From Bactericera cockerelli (Eukaryota > Arthropoda > Insecta > Hemiptera > Triozidae): a stretch of DNA of 64,000 nt. The stretch is from positions 11,157,588 through 11,221,587 of the forward strand of contig CM044959.1 of the NCBI GenBank assembly GCA_024516035.1. The letters run 5' to 3'. Numbering within the stretch: position 1 is the stretch's first letter; every line of letters starts with the position of its first letter. A model generated the notes under the pieces. It ran no database searches. It worked only from the letters and a program-made list of their open reading frames with translations, and had not been told where the DNA came from. This document shows positions 29,784 through 40,973 of the stretch, piece after piece. A program made the position numbers and the translations under genes.

Positions 29784-29997
29784 GGGCGAAATTCATAGAT
29801 AAATTCTATAACTCAAGTCATTGGTAAGCGTCGGATTTCTCTATCTTATACACAGTACGCAATCCGTGATTGAGCGCCACCGTAAGCTCAAGACACATTA
29901 TTACCTATGTGGTAAAAATCCCAAATGGGAGGATAAGTTGTCATGTCCCGGCTGGGTTTGGAACCCACAACCTCTGAAACTGAGCTACCAGGACAAC
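29784..29997 (-). mobile_element. Truncated GGGCGAAATTAATAG-type MITE plus family-C SINE
   Basis: 29784-29882 matches one arm of the 177-bp MITE unit. 29883-29997 is a minus-strand C copy (GTCATGTCCCGGCTGGGTTT). Confidence 0.65.
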
Positions 29998-30009
29998 AGA
30001 CAACAATAG

Positions 30010-31245
30010 TCTCAGATGGAGTATGGTTCCTTTGCAATTAATCAATGGTTAAGTAATTATTAAATACCGAGGTATTTTATACAAATAGTAAATTTCTATG
30101 CGTCGTGGATATAGTACATTCGTACACAAATACACAGTTTTTTTTTTTGCTTAACGGTTCTGTAACATCTGACCTAGATGCAGATCTGATCCTTACTACG
30201 GATCTGATCCTTTCTATCCTTTAGCGTTTTCTCGCTATATTACCTATACCTACCAGTGAAATTAGTAAATTACTTATGTGTGTTCTTTTTTTTTGGTTTT
30301 TAACGTCGCGCGTCGCTTTCAACTGCATGGTCATATCACGACGGGAAATGTCTGTTCTTTAATAGAGGAAATAGGTACTCTATACCTCCTTATACTCTAA
30401 AACTCGGTTAGAAACATTCAGGTCAGTCCTGACGGGTGTTTTAACCTCTCTTCGTTCGAAACTCATAAACCACAGAGGTTTTACAAACAATAGGTAACTG
30501 AAAAGGTTGTACAGATAAAATTAGGTAGAAGTTATCAAAAAATAATTGATGAGGAAGATAAAAAATAGAAATCCATAAAAAATATTCTAAAACACTTTCA
30601 TTTCAAATATAATTATGTACAAAGCAAAATCAGAAAATAGTACACTCACCTTTTATTTTGTAGTTAAATTTCCAAAATAGAAATATTGATCACAATGATC
30701 ACTAATATTTTCACTCAAACTTCAAAAAAACATATTTTTAACACACAATAAAAAAATCGTAAAATAACTAAAATAATATTTAAAAGTGATTAAAAAAAAA
30801 AAAAAAAAAACTACTAAGAAAAAGTAATTTATTCAAGTAAAAATTAGAGCGTTTGACTTCAAGTCATAACGTAATTTGACTGGATCTGAATATTTTATTT
30901 CGTACCTACGCTTTTTCAATTTTATGAGGTAAATTTTAATTGTATTTTTTTTATTGTCTGGATTAACTATCGCGATTAAAAAATGTGGAACTAGTCAGGC
31001 TAGCTGTGAACTTGAACTGGAGGTTCATGATTCGCGGTACTGAACTGATGCCGTCTCAGACTGGAACTGGAATCTGCCTGAGTGACTGGAATCTGCCTGA
31101 GAGCCTACGGTCAAAGAAGTAGGTCCTGAAGAACCAATCGGTTTCGATTTTTCGAGCCCGAGTACTTTCGTGTTTTTTTTGTTCTGAGCTGAAAGATACC
31201 TATCTGAGCTGAAAGATAAAATCTGGCTAATCTGCATTGGATTGA
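30010..31245. other. Gene-poor stretch
   Basis: Contains a family-D scrap at about 30297-30345 and short direct repeats at 31040-31105 (GACTGGAACTGGAATCTGCC and GTGACTGGAATCTGCCTGAG). No coding signal. Confidence 0.4.
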
Positions 31246-31438
31246 GCGCACGATTAGCTCAGTGGTTATTATTATTTTATTATTATTTAACAATTTATGA
31301 ATTGGACATATATACAACACAGATAATTATTACAAATTAATATACAATATAAGAGAAGTAAAAAGAGAAAAAAATGAAGAAAAAATAAATTAATAAATAT
31401 ATTTATAATATATTATGTCTTAACTAAAAGGCGGGGTT

Positions 31439-31624
31439 CACATCCTGCTGAGATGTCCAATGTATGCGGAAACCAGAGCAGGGATCATGCAATACATAGA
31501 CATGCAGAATCCCGAGAGTTCGATCAAGAACTTCCTGACGTTTGACACTGCAGACAAGGTCAACAAAGTTTTTAACTTCATAACTATTGCAATGAGGATC
31601 AGATCATTCATCAGATTGGATTAA
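31439..31624 (+). pseudogene. LINE C-terminal finger fragment
   Basis: Sixty-one codons open with HILLRCPMYAETRAGIMQYI and end MRIRSFIRLD before TAA. The HxxxxCP finger and the final Arg-Arg-Ser-Phe resemble the end of the LINE at 4631-5869, so both may belong to one clade. Confidence 0.75.
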
Positions 31625-32119
31625 GCCAACCTTAGTAATCTGAAGAAACACCGACTCATGATACAAAGGTTTCTGGTTCGAATCCAGGCTATGGCTTAGA
31701 CAACTTTCTGTCGTAAAGATTAAAACATAAATAAGTTGTACATGAGGAACAAAGTGCAACATGTTTTTTTTTTTAAGATAAAATGATATTTGTAAAATTG
31801 ACAATTAACAAATATTATAAAACAATGAAGGTGTCCCGAGGATAAAGGGTTCGATTCCCATCATGATATTAAATACATAAAAAATTGTATGATGGTGGGT
31901 TCAAACCCCACCATGAATGTATAATAAGTAACCACAATAAACCCTGTTTAACTTTTTCAGAAGAGTACTTAAGTGCATATTAACGTTGCTAAGTTATAAT
32001 GAGTAATGTATCATAATTTTAAAAATGTTTTGTCAGCTGACCTCCAACTGTGTATAGGTATTTGTAAAATATTTATTAAACAAATAAAACACATTTTGAA
32101 TTGAATTGAATTTGAATTG
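31439..32119 (+). mobile_element. 5'-truncated LINE with 13-bp target duplication
   Basis: AAAAGGCGGGGTT is duplicated at 31426-31438 and 32120-32132. The insert begins mid-ORF, has a 3' UTR of about 450 bp, AATAAAACACATTTTG, and ends in TTGAATTGAATTGAATTTGA, a pentamer-type tail. Confidence 0.9.
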
Positions 32120-32179
32120 AAAAGGCGGGGTTATTGCCTTTGGCAAACTCTTCCACTCAACCCTTCTTCATTTGTTAAA

Positions 32180-32465
32180 CAAACGAGTGATTAAGCACTC
32201 GCTTGACATGCGGAAGTTCCCAGGTTCGAATCCCCGCACCGACAAAAAATTGTGTTTGAAATTTGGTTACAGTTGTTTGTAAGGGATACCTTCCGGTGCG
32301 CTCATGCTGACCCAGCACCTAAATGGGAAGTATTGTGTCACTTCTCGCCTATCAGAGGGGAGACACACTACGGGATGGGCAGGCAACAACACAGACCACA
32401 AGTGTCTAAGACAGTAGCTCCTGTTTCATGGCTACGAAAAAAAAACGGCTGTGAAAAAAAAAGAT
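32180..32465 (+). mobile_element. Family-G SINE
   Basis: AGCACTCGCTTGACATGCGG, B box CAGGTTCGAATCCCCGCACC, AGGGATACCTTCCGGTGCGC, ATGGGCAGGCAACAACACAG and the tail CTCCTGTTTCATGGCTACGA. Confidence 0.87.
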
Positions 32466-32512
32466 TCGTCATTGCTGGCATAGTAGATAGATAATAATAT
32501 GGTACCTTTTTT

Positions 32513-32610
32513 TTGGTTTCTTATTAGTCGTCGCTTTCAACTGCATGGTCAAATTATTACGGGTGTTTTACCCTCCATTCGCTGGAAACTTACAAACCAG
32601 CAACCTTGGC
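32513..32610 (-). mobile_element. Family-D SINE body fragment
   Basis: Minus-strand CGAATGGAGGGTAAAACACC and GCAGTTGAAAGCGACGA. Confidence 0.65.
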
Positions 32611-32659
32611 GTGGCCTCAAATTAAAAAAATACAGCCACCAAAAATTGGTGGCTCCATT

Positions 32660-33780
32660 TTTTATGCATTTAAATCTCTGAAATTCTTAAAACTTTAAAA
32701 TAAAAAAAATATATCATTATGTATATATTTCCAATTTAAATAATAATAATAAATTGGTACCTATGTAATAAACTTTGTCATTTTCACCGGTTCTGGAGAA
32801 TTCCCAGGCCATAAATATTCCGTTTTTAACCCACCTATATATACCTATATAATCATACTTATATTATGTACATATATCCGTTAATTACCATAGCAAATAG
32901 GTAATCATCCAAGCCACTGCACAAATCATTAATCAAGATCGTAATTCTTAGGACCTAAAGAGTACCTAATCTATGATTAGAAAGACAAATTAACTGAGCC
33001 TATAAAATACGAAGCAATAACTAGTTCTATCTAGGTAAGTGTACCCACTTCATTAAAGCTAATTAATTATACATTAGGTACCTACCACATAATTATATTA
33101 TGTAGGTATATAACAGATTATGATTAATAAATTCATCTAGTAATGAATCTATGAATCATATAAAAAAAATCATCTAGTGATTGGGTACTATACTTAAGGA
33201 TCAATAAAATTATAGTATTTCTTACCTACCCTCATTTTCTCATTAAGCGTAAATTTTTAATCGACCACAGTGAGGTTCTGTTTTAACTTGCATACTGGAC
33301 GATTTGGCTTTCGTTGGTATGTATGTCTGTCTGTCTGTTCCGCGATAACTCTCGACCGGATTCTTCAAAACTGTTGAAATTTAGTATACATGTTAATTGG
33401 GGTCCTAGGATTTTGCCTGAAGTTTTTGGGCTGAATTAGGCCACTCGCGGCCAAATGGGGGTCGTGCTGGTGATAGTTGAAAACGATTTTTCTATTTTTA
33501 TTGAATTAAGCACGGCTCTTTATTTGTAAATCGTTAGGGAAATATATTTTAGTTCTGTAGTGAAATTTTGTGATCGTGAAAGCCAAGGGGGCCGCATTGT
33601 GGTAAAAAATCGAAGAAGGGCCAAAAAAAAGGGCTGGTTGATAATTTTTAATTAAAACCTATCGAGTGGGGTATTGAATGAAAGGTCTCGATGTCCTCAT
33701 GCTTGATTGAACATTTATAATGCGATAGTTGAATCTGTGTGAGGTTTACAGTTCCGCGAACTACTAGTTACTTTTATGAA
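32660..33780. other. AT-rich stretch, partly repeat-like
   Basis: No gene seen. 33250-33690 has TGTCTGTCTGTTCCGCGATA and other low-complexity features common in transposon interiors; its class is unknown. Confidence 0.4.
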
Positions 33781-33783
33781 TCA

Positions 33784-34035
33784 CAAGCGGGCTGTCGCCC
33801 GCTTTGCGGGCCGAGGCATGGCCGTGAAAGCAAAAAATCCTTTTTCGCCAATGGCAGGTGTTGTAGTGAGAATTTCGAAAAATCCCGTCTTATTGCACAT
33901 CTAGACTATAAGACAAAGCTACCTACCAAATTTCAGCTTCCTAGGACTTACGGTTTGGGCTGTAGAGCGATGATCAGTCAGTGGTCAGTCAGTAGTCAGT
34001 CAGTGGTCAGTGACTTTGACATTTATATATTAAGA
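33784..34035 (-). mobile_element. Small non-autonomous Helitron, second copy
   Basis: Minus strand TCTTAATATATAAATGTCAA to hairpin GCGGGCGACAGCCCGC plus TTG, host A before and T after. About 21 bp longer than the 17713 copy because of extra CAGTCAGTGGT units. Confidence 0.8.
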
Positions 34036-34078
34036 TGTTTAATCAAGTTTTATTTACAATGAAGTACATAGAATATGT

Positions 34079-34081
<3 letters not shown>

Positions 34082-34109
<28 letters not shown>

Positions 34110-34140
34110 TTAAAAAAAAAATTAAAAAAAAAAAAAAAAA
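34082..34140. repeat. Poly(A) tract
   Basis: Three long A runs separated by TT pairs just after the Helitron. Confidence 0.9.
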
Positions 34141-34144
34141 GAAT

Positions 34145-34555
34145 ATGTATAAATAAATTGAAAATAATAAAACAAAACTTATAGAGCGGTATGAGGGTTC
34201 TATTGCTATACACCTACCTATTGTTTATGCTCTAGGCAGCTCGAAGCACCGATCGACTTTTGTCTGGCCTGTCGAAAGAGAAGATAAAATTGTATGATAA
34301 TTCATCAGCTGTCAACAATAGTCTCTTGAAGTCAGGGGTCCTTCAGAAAATGTAGCCTGTTGTAGTACAAATCAATATAATGCTTGTAGTACACAAGAAT
34401 ATAAATATAAACAATTAATAGGTATCATTAAAAGAACCGGTCAAACCTGAAAATAAGAACAATATTAATATTAAAAAAAGCTGAAAGTCAGACAAAATTT
34501 GCAGAAAGTTACAGAAATATGTTCAAAAATGATAAGGTAATACTGAAATATTGAG
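34145..34555. other. Unassigned AT-rich sequence
   Basis: No gene or repeat family recognised. Confidence 0.35.
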
Positions 34556-34571
34556 CTATAGTAAACACCAG

Positions 34572-34918
34572 CCACCGTGGCATAACGTTTGTAACTACTG
34601 CCCGTAGGCCAAAGATCCTGAGTTCGATCCCCGGTCGGAGCAGACTTTGCAGAAAATTCTATGCCCTCCGTACATGTGAGGCTGGCATTTCCGACTCTAC
34701 CCAGGCTGGGTGAGGTTAATGTGGGTAGCTAGTGCGATTCCCAGCGAATGGAGGGTAAAACCCTTGTCCTGATTCCAGGACGTTGAATCAAAAAGAATCG
34801 TTGGCGTTAGGAAGGTCATTCAGACGTAAAAAATGTGCCAAAACCAACCAACTTCAACCATGAGGTCGAACAACGTCGACCCTGCTTGAGCGGGATAAGA
34901 CAGAGTAATAGAAGAAGG
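34572..34918 (+). mobile_element. Family-E SINE with 3' module N, full length
   Basis: Flanked by ATAGTAAACACCAG at 34558-34571 and 34919-34932. tRNA-like head (AACTACTGCCCGTAGGCCAA, GAGTTCGATCCCCGG), GAGGCTGGC, shared body CCCAGGCTGGGTGAGGTTAA, then module N (ATCGTTGGCGTTAGGAAGGT ... GAGCGGGATAAGACAGAGTA). Confidence 0.92.
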
Positions 34919-35092
34919 ATAGTAAACACCAGTCATAATAAGAAGAATAAAAAAAAAGTGATTAATTGACCAATTAGGTGTTTCACTGATTGGCCTGCCG
35001 GAAACATGACTAATCTTGTCCCCTTGCAATCCCTATTGGTAAAGAATTAAAGAAACCATTAAAAATTAAGGGAAAAAAAATAAGTCTCTCCC

Positions 35093-35283
35093 GGTAGCTC
35101 AATGGTCAAGTTGTCTGACTTGTAATCCAGAGGTCGCGGGTTCAAAACCCAGCCGGAACATGACAAGTTATCCTCCCATTTGGGATTTTTACCATAATAA
35201 TAATACGTCTTGGGCTAACTGATGGAATAATGGGACTCAATAGTCCTAATCGGGCAATATAAATAAGGCGATATTATTATTAT
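35093..35283 (+). mobile_element. Family-C SINE
   Basis: CCCGGTAGCTCAATGGTCAA, GGTCGCGGGTTCAAAACCCA, TAAGGCGATATTATTATTAT end. Confidence 0.88.
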
Positions 35284-35355
35284 TTATGATTGATTATCCA
35301 AATTTACTAGGTATGTTATTGTGATCTTCATATTTAAAAAGTCTTCATATTATAC

Positions 35356-35578
35356 GTGCACTGGTAGTCAAGTGGTTAAAGCGCTAGTCTGGTAATCCAG
35401 GTACTGTAAGGATCCGATGATTCGAATCCCACCTAGTGCATGAATTTTGCCTCATTAATTGGAGTTTGTGACCACATATTATTATAATAATAAGACTCTG
35501 AGGGTTAGGTGGTAGAAAATGCTTTGAGCATTAACCTCGCCTGGTGGTTACCTTCCACTAAAGAGTATTATTATTATT
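35356..35578 (+). mobile_element. Family-A SINE
   Basis: Complete copy, GTGCACTGGTAGTCAAGTGG to AAGAGTATTATTATTATTAA. Confidence 0.88.
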
Positions 35579-35799
35579 AATACTTGGTCCATTACCAATT
35601 ACATACCCCCATCTCATGCTTGAGGAACCATATATAGGTAATTAAATATGTAATAAACAATACAATAATTATTATACAATCTGCACGCAATGGCATCAAT
35701 TAATCGACCAATGATGAATTATTTTTTTCAAATAATTCACAGCGAGTAGGTACTTAACTAATTCTGCAATTTATTGAGTTGATGGGAGAGTTTTATTAT

Positions 35800-36140
35800 T
35801 CAATCTTCTTTTACTCTGTCTTATTCCGCTCGAGCAGGGTCGACGTTGTTCAACCTCATGGTTGAGGATGGATGGTTTTGGTACATTTGTTACGGCTGAA
35901 TGCCCTTCCTAACGCCAACGATTCTATTTGATTTAACGTACTAGATTAGGACGGGGGTTTCACCCTCCATTCGCTGGGAATCGTACCAGCTACGCACATT
36001 AACCTCACCCAGCCCGGGTAGGGCCGGAATTGCCAGCTTCACATGTTCGGAGGGAACAGAATTTTCTGTCCAAAAAGTCTGCTCCAACCGGGAATCGAAC
36101 TCAGGATCTGGACTACGGGCAGTAGTCACAACCGTTACGA
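35800..36140 (-). mobile_element. Family-E SINE with 3' module N
   Basis: Minus strand head CGTAACGGTTGTGACTACTG, GAAGCTGGCAATTCCGGCCC, body, and module N (GTTGGCGTTAGGAAGGGCAT ... GACCCTGCTCGAGCGG). Confidence 0.85.
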
Positions 36141-36196
36141 GTCTCTAGGATAAACCGGATAAACGCGATAGATACAGGTATCAGGTACCTAGAGAT

Positions 36197-36416
36197 CAGG
36201 GGTTCCCAAACTGTGGTCCGCGGACCACTGGTGGTCCGTGAGAAGGTTTCAAGTGGTCCGTGAGGTTGGTTCCTAAAGAAAGAAAAAACAAGACAAATGT
36301 CCTTACGAAGAAAGAAAATCCCCTAACTTTTGTTGAAAGTACCTATTGCTAGTGGTCCGTGGAAAATTATGAAATTCAAAAGTGGCTCGTGGCTTGAGGA
36401 AGTTTGGGAACCCCTA
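36197..36416. mobile_element. hAT MITE
   Basis: Ends CAGGGGTTCCCAAACT and AGTTTGGGAACCCCTA, flanked by CTAGAGAT and CTATAGAT (7 of 8 match). Interior repeats GTGGTCCGTG. Confidence 0.9.
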
Positions 36417-36419
36417 CTA

Positions 36420-37125
36420 TAGATGATTGCTGATAAATTATACCTAGTTATCTGACGAATAAAACAACTCATGAAAACGGTTCACATTGACAATTGACAT
36501 ATTCATTGTCACAATATCATAATCAGGAGCGAAACCATACAGGGTAAAATAAAATCTATGTAGATTGTAGACTAAGCTGGCTATTCCCGGCCCAACCCTG
36601 GCTGAGTGAGGTATAAGTATAAGTAGTGCTTTATTTAGATTGTCAGGGCAAGACAGGTAGTCCCATTATGCCCATTAGCTAAATGCTGTATTGTGAATAA
36701 TTGTGAATTTCCAGCTGGATTTTGAGTTATTATGAGTTTCGAGCGAGATTTTTTTCACTGGAAACGGGGGGTCTGAAAAAACATAGGTAGGTATAAGAAA
36801 GACACATCAAGGGGAAAAAATAAATAAAAAAATACCTACCCTGTATGTCTGTCTCATAGTCTGAACCACTCTGTAGTCAAGTTCAACTGCTATTGACTTT
36901 GGCTTCACTTCCTGATCTCTTCCCCGTTTTCATAGTCAATGTTTCTACTGTTCATTTCAGTGAACAATCTCATATCTATGTATATTAAATTATTAATACG
37001 TCAAAATAGGTAATATCTATGTTTTTTTTTTAAGACCATTGTATACACCCGTCAGGGTAATTTTATAAATAAAACATATTATATATAATTATATTAATTA
37101 TCTATCTAATAATACAATTATGTAA
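36420..37125. other. Unassigned AT-rich sequence
   Basis: Holds a family-D body scrap (36570-36612) and a TATAAGTAGTGCTTTATTTAG element end. No coding signal. Confidence 0.35.
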
Positions 37126-37127
37126 AG

Positions 37128-37284
37128 TTTTTAAAAAAGTCATCATATTATGTGTTAATCACAGTGTGAAAGTTATCACAAGTACTCAAACTCGCTTCAC
37201 TAAATCTTTGCTGAACTTGGGACTTGAACCACAGACCGCCAGGTTACAAGTCCGCCATCTTATCGATCGAGCTACTGAGGTTGC
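37128..37284 (-). mobile_element. Family-B SINE
   Basis: Minus strand: CTCAGTAGCTCGATCGATAA to CATAATATGATG. Confidence 0.82.
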
Positions 37285-37384
37285 TTAATACATTTATGTA
37301 TCTTCTTCGTCAGTGTCTTTATTTATTTAGACTGAGAGCGTAAGACATCAGACCTTTGAAATACGAGAAAATTTCACCTTTTTC

Positions 37385-37607
37385 TACACTTTTTGTGCAC
37401 CGGTTCTCGTAGGACCACTGGACCACCGAAGTTAAGCAATATCCAGCGAGGTAAAGTCTTCGTAATGCTGGCATTCCAGCCCAACTCAGGCTGGGTGTGA
37501 CGTTAAATCTTGGTAGCGCAGATTTTTGAGTTTCCTTCGAATGGAGTGTAACACCCCCGTCGTGATATGACCATGCAGTTGAAAACGATGTTGAACCCAA
37601 ATTAAAA
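37385..37607 (+). mobile_element. 5S-headed SINE (family D2)
   Basis: GCACCGGTTCTCGTAGGACC, ACCACCGAAGTTAAGCAATA, GATGCTGGCATTCC-like closure (TAATGCTGGCATTCCAGCCC), then body to GTTGAACCC. Confidence 0.82.
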
Positions 37608-37679
37608 AAAAACCTTTCTCCTTGGGTAATTTTATAACGTACGTCGGTCGTACGACCAAAAATGCACAAATCACGAATG

Positions 37680-39040
37680 TTCGTCTCCGAAATATTTTCC
37701 TGAACGATAATTGAACCCTGGACTTACAACAAGTTCATATACACCAGAACGCCATTTTGCTATCTTCCTAGACTGGCTGTCTCTCTTCCTAACTGGTTAC
37801 AAGGAATCAAGGTCAGGTGGTTAGGTCTAGATCACATGCCTACTTACCTTCTGAGTACTAGACGGGTAATCTGCTATCTCTCTCTCACTTGACAGGTATT
37901 CTATCTTCCTTTGCACTCTTGGATCACTTGCACCAATTATTCTTGTTGGATCTATCGAAAGAATTCATAGTTAGGATTTTCATGGTATTTTTTTTTTTTT
38001 TTTTTTTTGAAAAAATTCCGATCCTAGGAACCTTCTTAAATTTCACGTTAAACAGTGAAATTTTGAGTATTTATAAGTTCTGAATGCACGAAACGATTCC
38101 TGACAAAATTTTAAGGGGACTTTGTTGTGAGCGATAAAATTGTTCGAAGTTCAGACAGAACACGATGAAATCCTTGGTAGAAAAAAAGCCCCATAAGAAT
38201 GTGAAGACACCAGAAATCCAACTCGGTAAGTAAGACGTCACATATACGTATCCGCTTTTTTCCGATTCGGAAACTTCGAGAGTGTTTTAAAGCTCTTTTG
38301 CCATCGTTCTTTTGTGGAAAATGCTTTTGGTGGTAAATCTACTATAGAATTAGTCATTAAAACGTTCAGCGCCGTAAACCCATAAGGGGGCTTTTTTAGA
38401 AATAGAGCTGGTACCGACAAACCCACATGGGGGCTTTATTGATTTTATTGACTGTTGTTTTAAACCCCCTGGTGGTTTTGAAAGATGTGAAGAGTTTCTG
38501 TACACTAAACCCATATAGGTCTTTTATTTCAATGTATATCTTATGGGATTATGATTGTCCTGGAACAGAGCTACAACTTGATAATTGTCAATTTGTAAAA
38601 ACATGTCCAACATGTCTGAACAAGGTTGGCATAGAACAATAAGTCATAATATATAAGATATTGCGGCGATGAACGTGTTAGAAAAAAATCCAAGTGGCCC
38701 ATTCTATCTTCCATCCTACTTTATCTCTGCAGATTATCGCAATAATCGGATTGTTTGATTTCCACAACCTTGATTCTAGAAGTGTCACAAATTTGACACG
38801 GATGCTGAACAAATAGGTCACTTCATCTCATTACCTGTCCCAGTATCATCTTGCTGATAAGATAATACTGATTATAGCAACCATACCGACAGTGATAAGA
38901 GACACCAAAGTAGATTATCTATTGCAATTACCTATCTGTTCTGTATTCTGTTGCAAAGATTAACGCTGAAGATTCTTGGATTTCTGACCTAAGATTCCAT
39001 CACATATTAGATAATAAATTAACAATAAATAACAGGTTGT
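37680..39040. other. Gene-poor stretch
   Basis: A 71-codon open frame at 38427-38642 has no family resemblance I trust. ACCCATAAGGGGGCTTTTTT and ACCCACATGGGGGCTTTATT are related short repeats nearby. Confidence 0.35.
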
Positions 39041-39046
39041 TCTTGT

Positions 39047-39262
39047 AACCGACCTCAGCAGCATGATCGATAAGGTGGCGGACTTGTAACCTGGAGGTCA
39101 GTGGTTCATGTCCCGGTTTCAGCGTAAAGTTAGTAGTAGGTATAGTAGAGTATAGTAGTACTTTATTTAGACTGTCGACTCGAGACAGAAAGTCCCATTA
39201 CGCTAACAGTTTGTCCTTTTACGCTAATAGTTGTGATATCTTAACACAAATATGATAACTTG
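39047..39262 (+). mobile_element. Family-B SINE with internal insertion
   Basis: Head ACCGACCTCAGCAGCATGAT and tail TGATATCTTAACACAAATAT are separated by about 95 bp carrying GTAGTACTTTATTTAGACTG. Confidence 0.75.
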
Positions 39263-39325
39263 AACTTTCATTTACATATAGTTACTGTTGTAGCCAGCTT
39301 GGCTACAACTGTAGGGGGGAATGAT

Positions 39326-39497
39326 AATGATAATAATTTTATTTAGTGGAAGGTAACCACCAGGCGAGGTTATTGCTCAAAGCATTTTCTACCACCTAAC
39401 CCTCAGAGTCTTATTATTATGCCGTCACAAACTCAAATTAATGAGGAAAAATTCATGCACTGTGGGTATGATTCGAACCCGACGCTACCTGGATGGT
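39326..39497 (-). mobile_element. Family-A SINE, 5' truncated
   Basis: ATTTTATTTAGTGGAAGGTA to GTGGGTATGATTCGAACCCG; the A-box end is missing. Confidence 0.8.
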
Positions 39498-39757
39498 CTA
39501 CAGCCAACTTTATTTCTATGTTGGCTCGACGTGAACCATGAGGATTCTTTTTCTTTATAAGCCATTAAAACCCATAGGAAACTGCAAGATAGCCTGGATT
39601 GTAAGGGTTGTCTTGTCTGTTCTCTGTTTATTGTCCTCTAGCGAGACACTGGTCTTCTCGCTGTTTCACGTCCCCCAGAGAGATAAATGACAGTCATAAG
39701 TACATACATACATAATAAACATGGTTACATATAGATTACATACATATAAATCTCCCT

Positions 39758-40113
39758 TGCCTTTATCCTATATTTTAGCTCATGTTGCTATTGGGGTCGG
39801 CATTGTTCAACCTCATGGTTGAGGTTGGTAGGGTGGAGCACGTTTTTTTTTTGGCTGGATGCCCTTCCTAACGCCAACGATTCTAGTTGTTGTTAACGTC
39901 CTAATCAGGACGGGGGTGTCACCCTCCATTCGCTGGAAATCGTACCAGCTACCCACATTAACCTCACCCAGCCTGGGTAGGGCCAGAAATGCCAGCCTCA
40001 CGTGATTGGAGGGAACAGAATTTTCTTCGAAAAGTCAGCTTAACCGGGGATTGAACTCGGGATCTCTGAACTACGCGCAGCAGTCACAACCGATATACGC
40101 CACGGAGGCTGGC
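39758..40113 (-). mobile_element. Family-E SINE with 3' module N
   Basis: Minus strand: GCCAGCCTCCGTGGCG head, GAGGCTGGCATTTCTGGCCC, CCAGGCTGGGTGAGGTTAAT body, GTTGGCGTTAGGAAGGGCAT module. Confidence 0.87.
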
Positions 40114-40281
40114 ATGTAGATTACATAGTTACAACTATTGGTGTGTATGAAGTGATGACCTTATTAAAATCGTGAGGTCTCTCACGCGAACAATTTAATA
40201 AATTCCATAATGTACTCGCGTCGATGGTACATTGTATGAATGAAATCTAATAGTATACAATAATAGCGTTCACTGAAATAC

Positions 40282-40635
40282 AACAGTTCTTGTGAGATCC
40301 CTGACGTTGAAGAACGTCCAGCGAGGTCCTGACTTTGTGGGTGACCTCAAGATTAGAAACTTCGTGTGACGTTCACAAATCGTGGCCCAAAACAGGCTGG
40401 GTGAGTGTTGTACAATAATCAAAGTAGAAGAAATAAACCGACTTTCATTAATATACTTTAGCCAGTGTCGATGGCGCATTGAATGCACCGGTTCTCGTAA
40501 AATCACCGAAATTAAGCAACGTCCAGGTTTGTGTTGGGTTGCAGGTTTGTGAGTTTCCTGCGAATGGAGGGTAACACCCCCGTCTCGAGATGACCTAGCT
40601 GTTAGCTGTTGAAAGGGACAAAAAAAAAAAAAATA
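40282..40635 (+). mobile_element. Two family-D (5S-headed) SINE copies in a row
   Basis: 40282-40410 has AAGAACGTCCAGCGAGGTCC and TTGTGGGTGACCTC; 40460-40635 starts GCCAGTGTCGATGGCGCATT with ATCACCGAAATTAAGCAACG and a shortened body. Confidence 0.78.
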
Positions 40636-40973
40636 TATACGTATATGCATATAATTTAGGTATATTTTATTATTTACATATTGTTCCAAAAATTATTCAA
40701 AATAATGTAAAATTCAGGATAATACAAGCTTTGCTTACGACACGGGGTAATAACTTAGGAAAATCACATTAGGTACCTATTTATACACATTTATTTACAC
40801 ATACATGTTTATTTGAAGGGGTTTTATGTATAATTATATGGGTTTTTCTATTTCAATTACAAATTTAAAAAGTTTGCAATCATTTATGTTTGTAGGTTTG
40901 TAGGAAATCTTCGAAGGGGTCTTACGTATACGTTGTAACTATAAAAGTTCAAATTTTTTGACAGAGTTTCAAC

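Larger units (their letters stand above)
31265..32165 (-). repeat. Family-J repeat split by a LINE
   Basis: J sequence at 31265-31438 and 32120-32165 is separated by the LINE insertion and its 13-bp duplication. 31246-31263 just before it is a family-G head scrap. Confidence 0.82.

Noticed and set aside
38427..38642. Scavenger-receptor-like fragment (DYDCPGTELQLDNC)
   Set aside because: Only a short Cys pattern resembles the domain; the rest does not fit and there are no splice signals or neighbouring exons.
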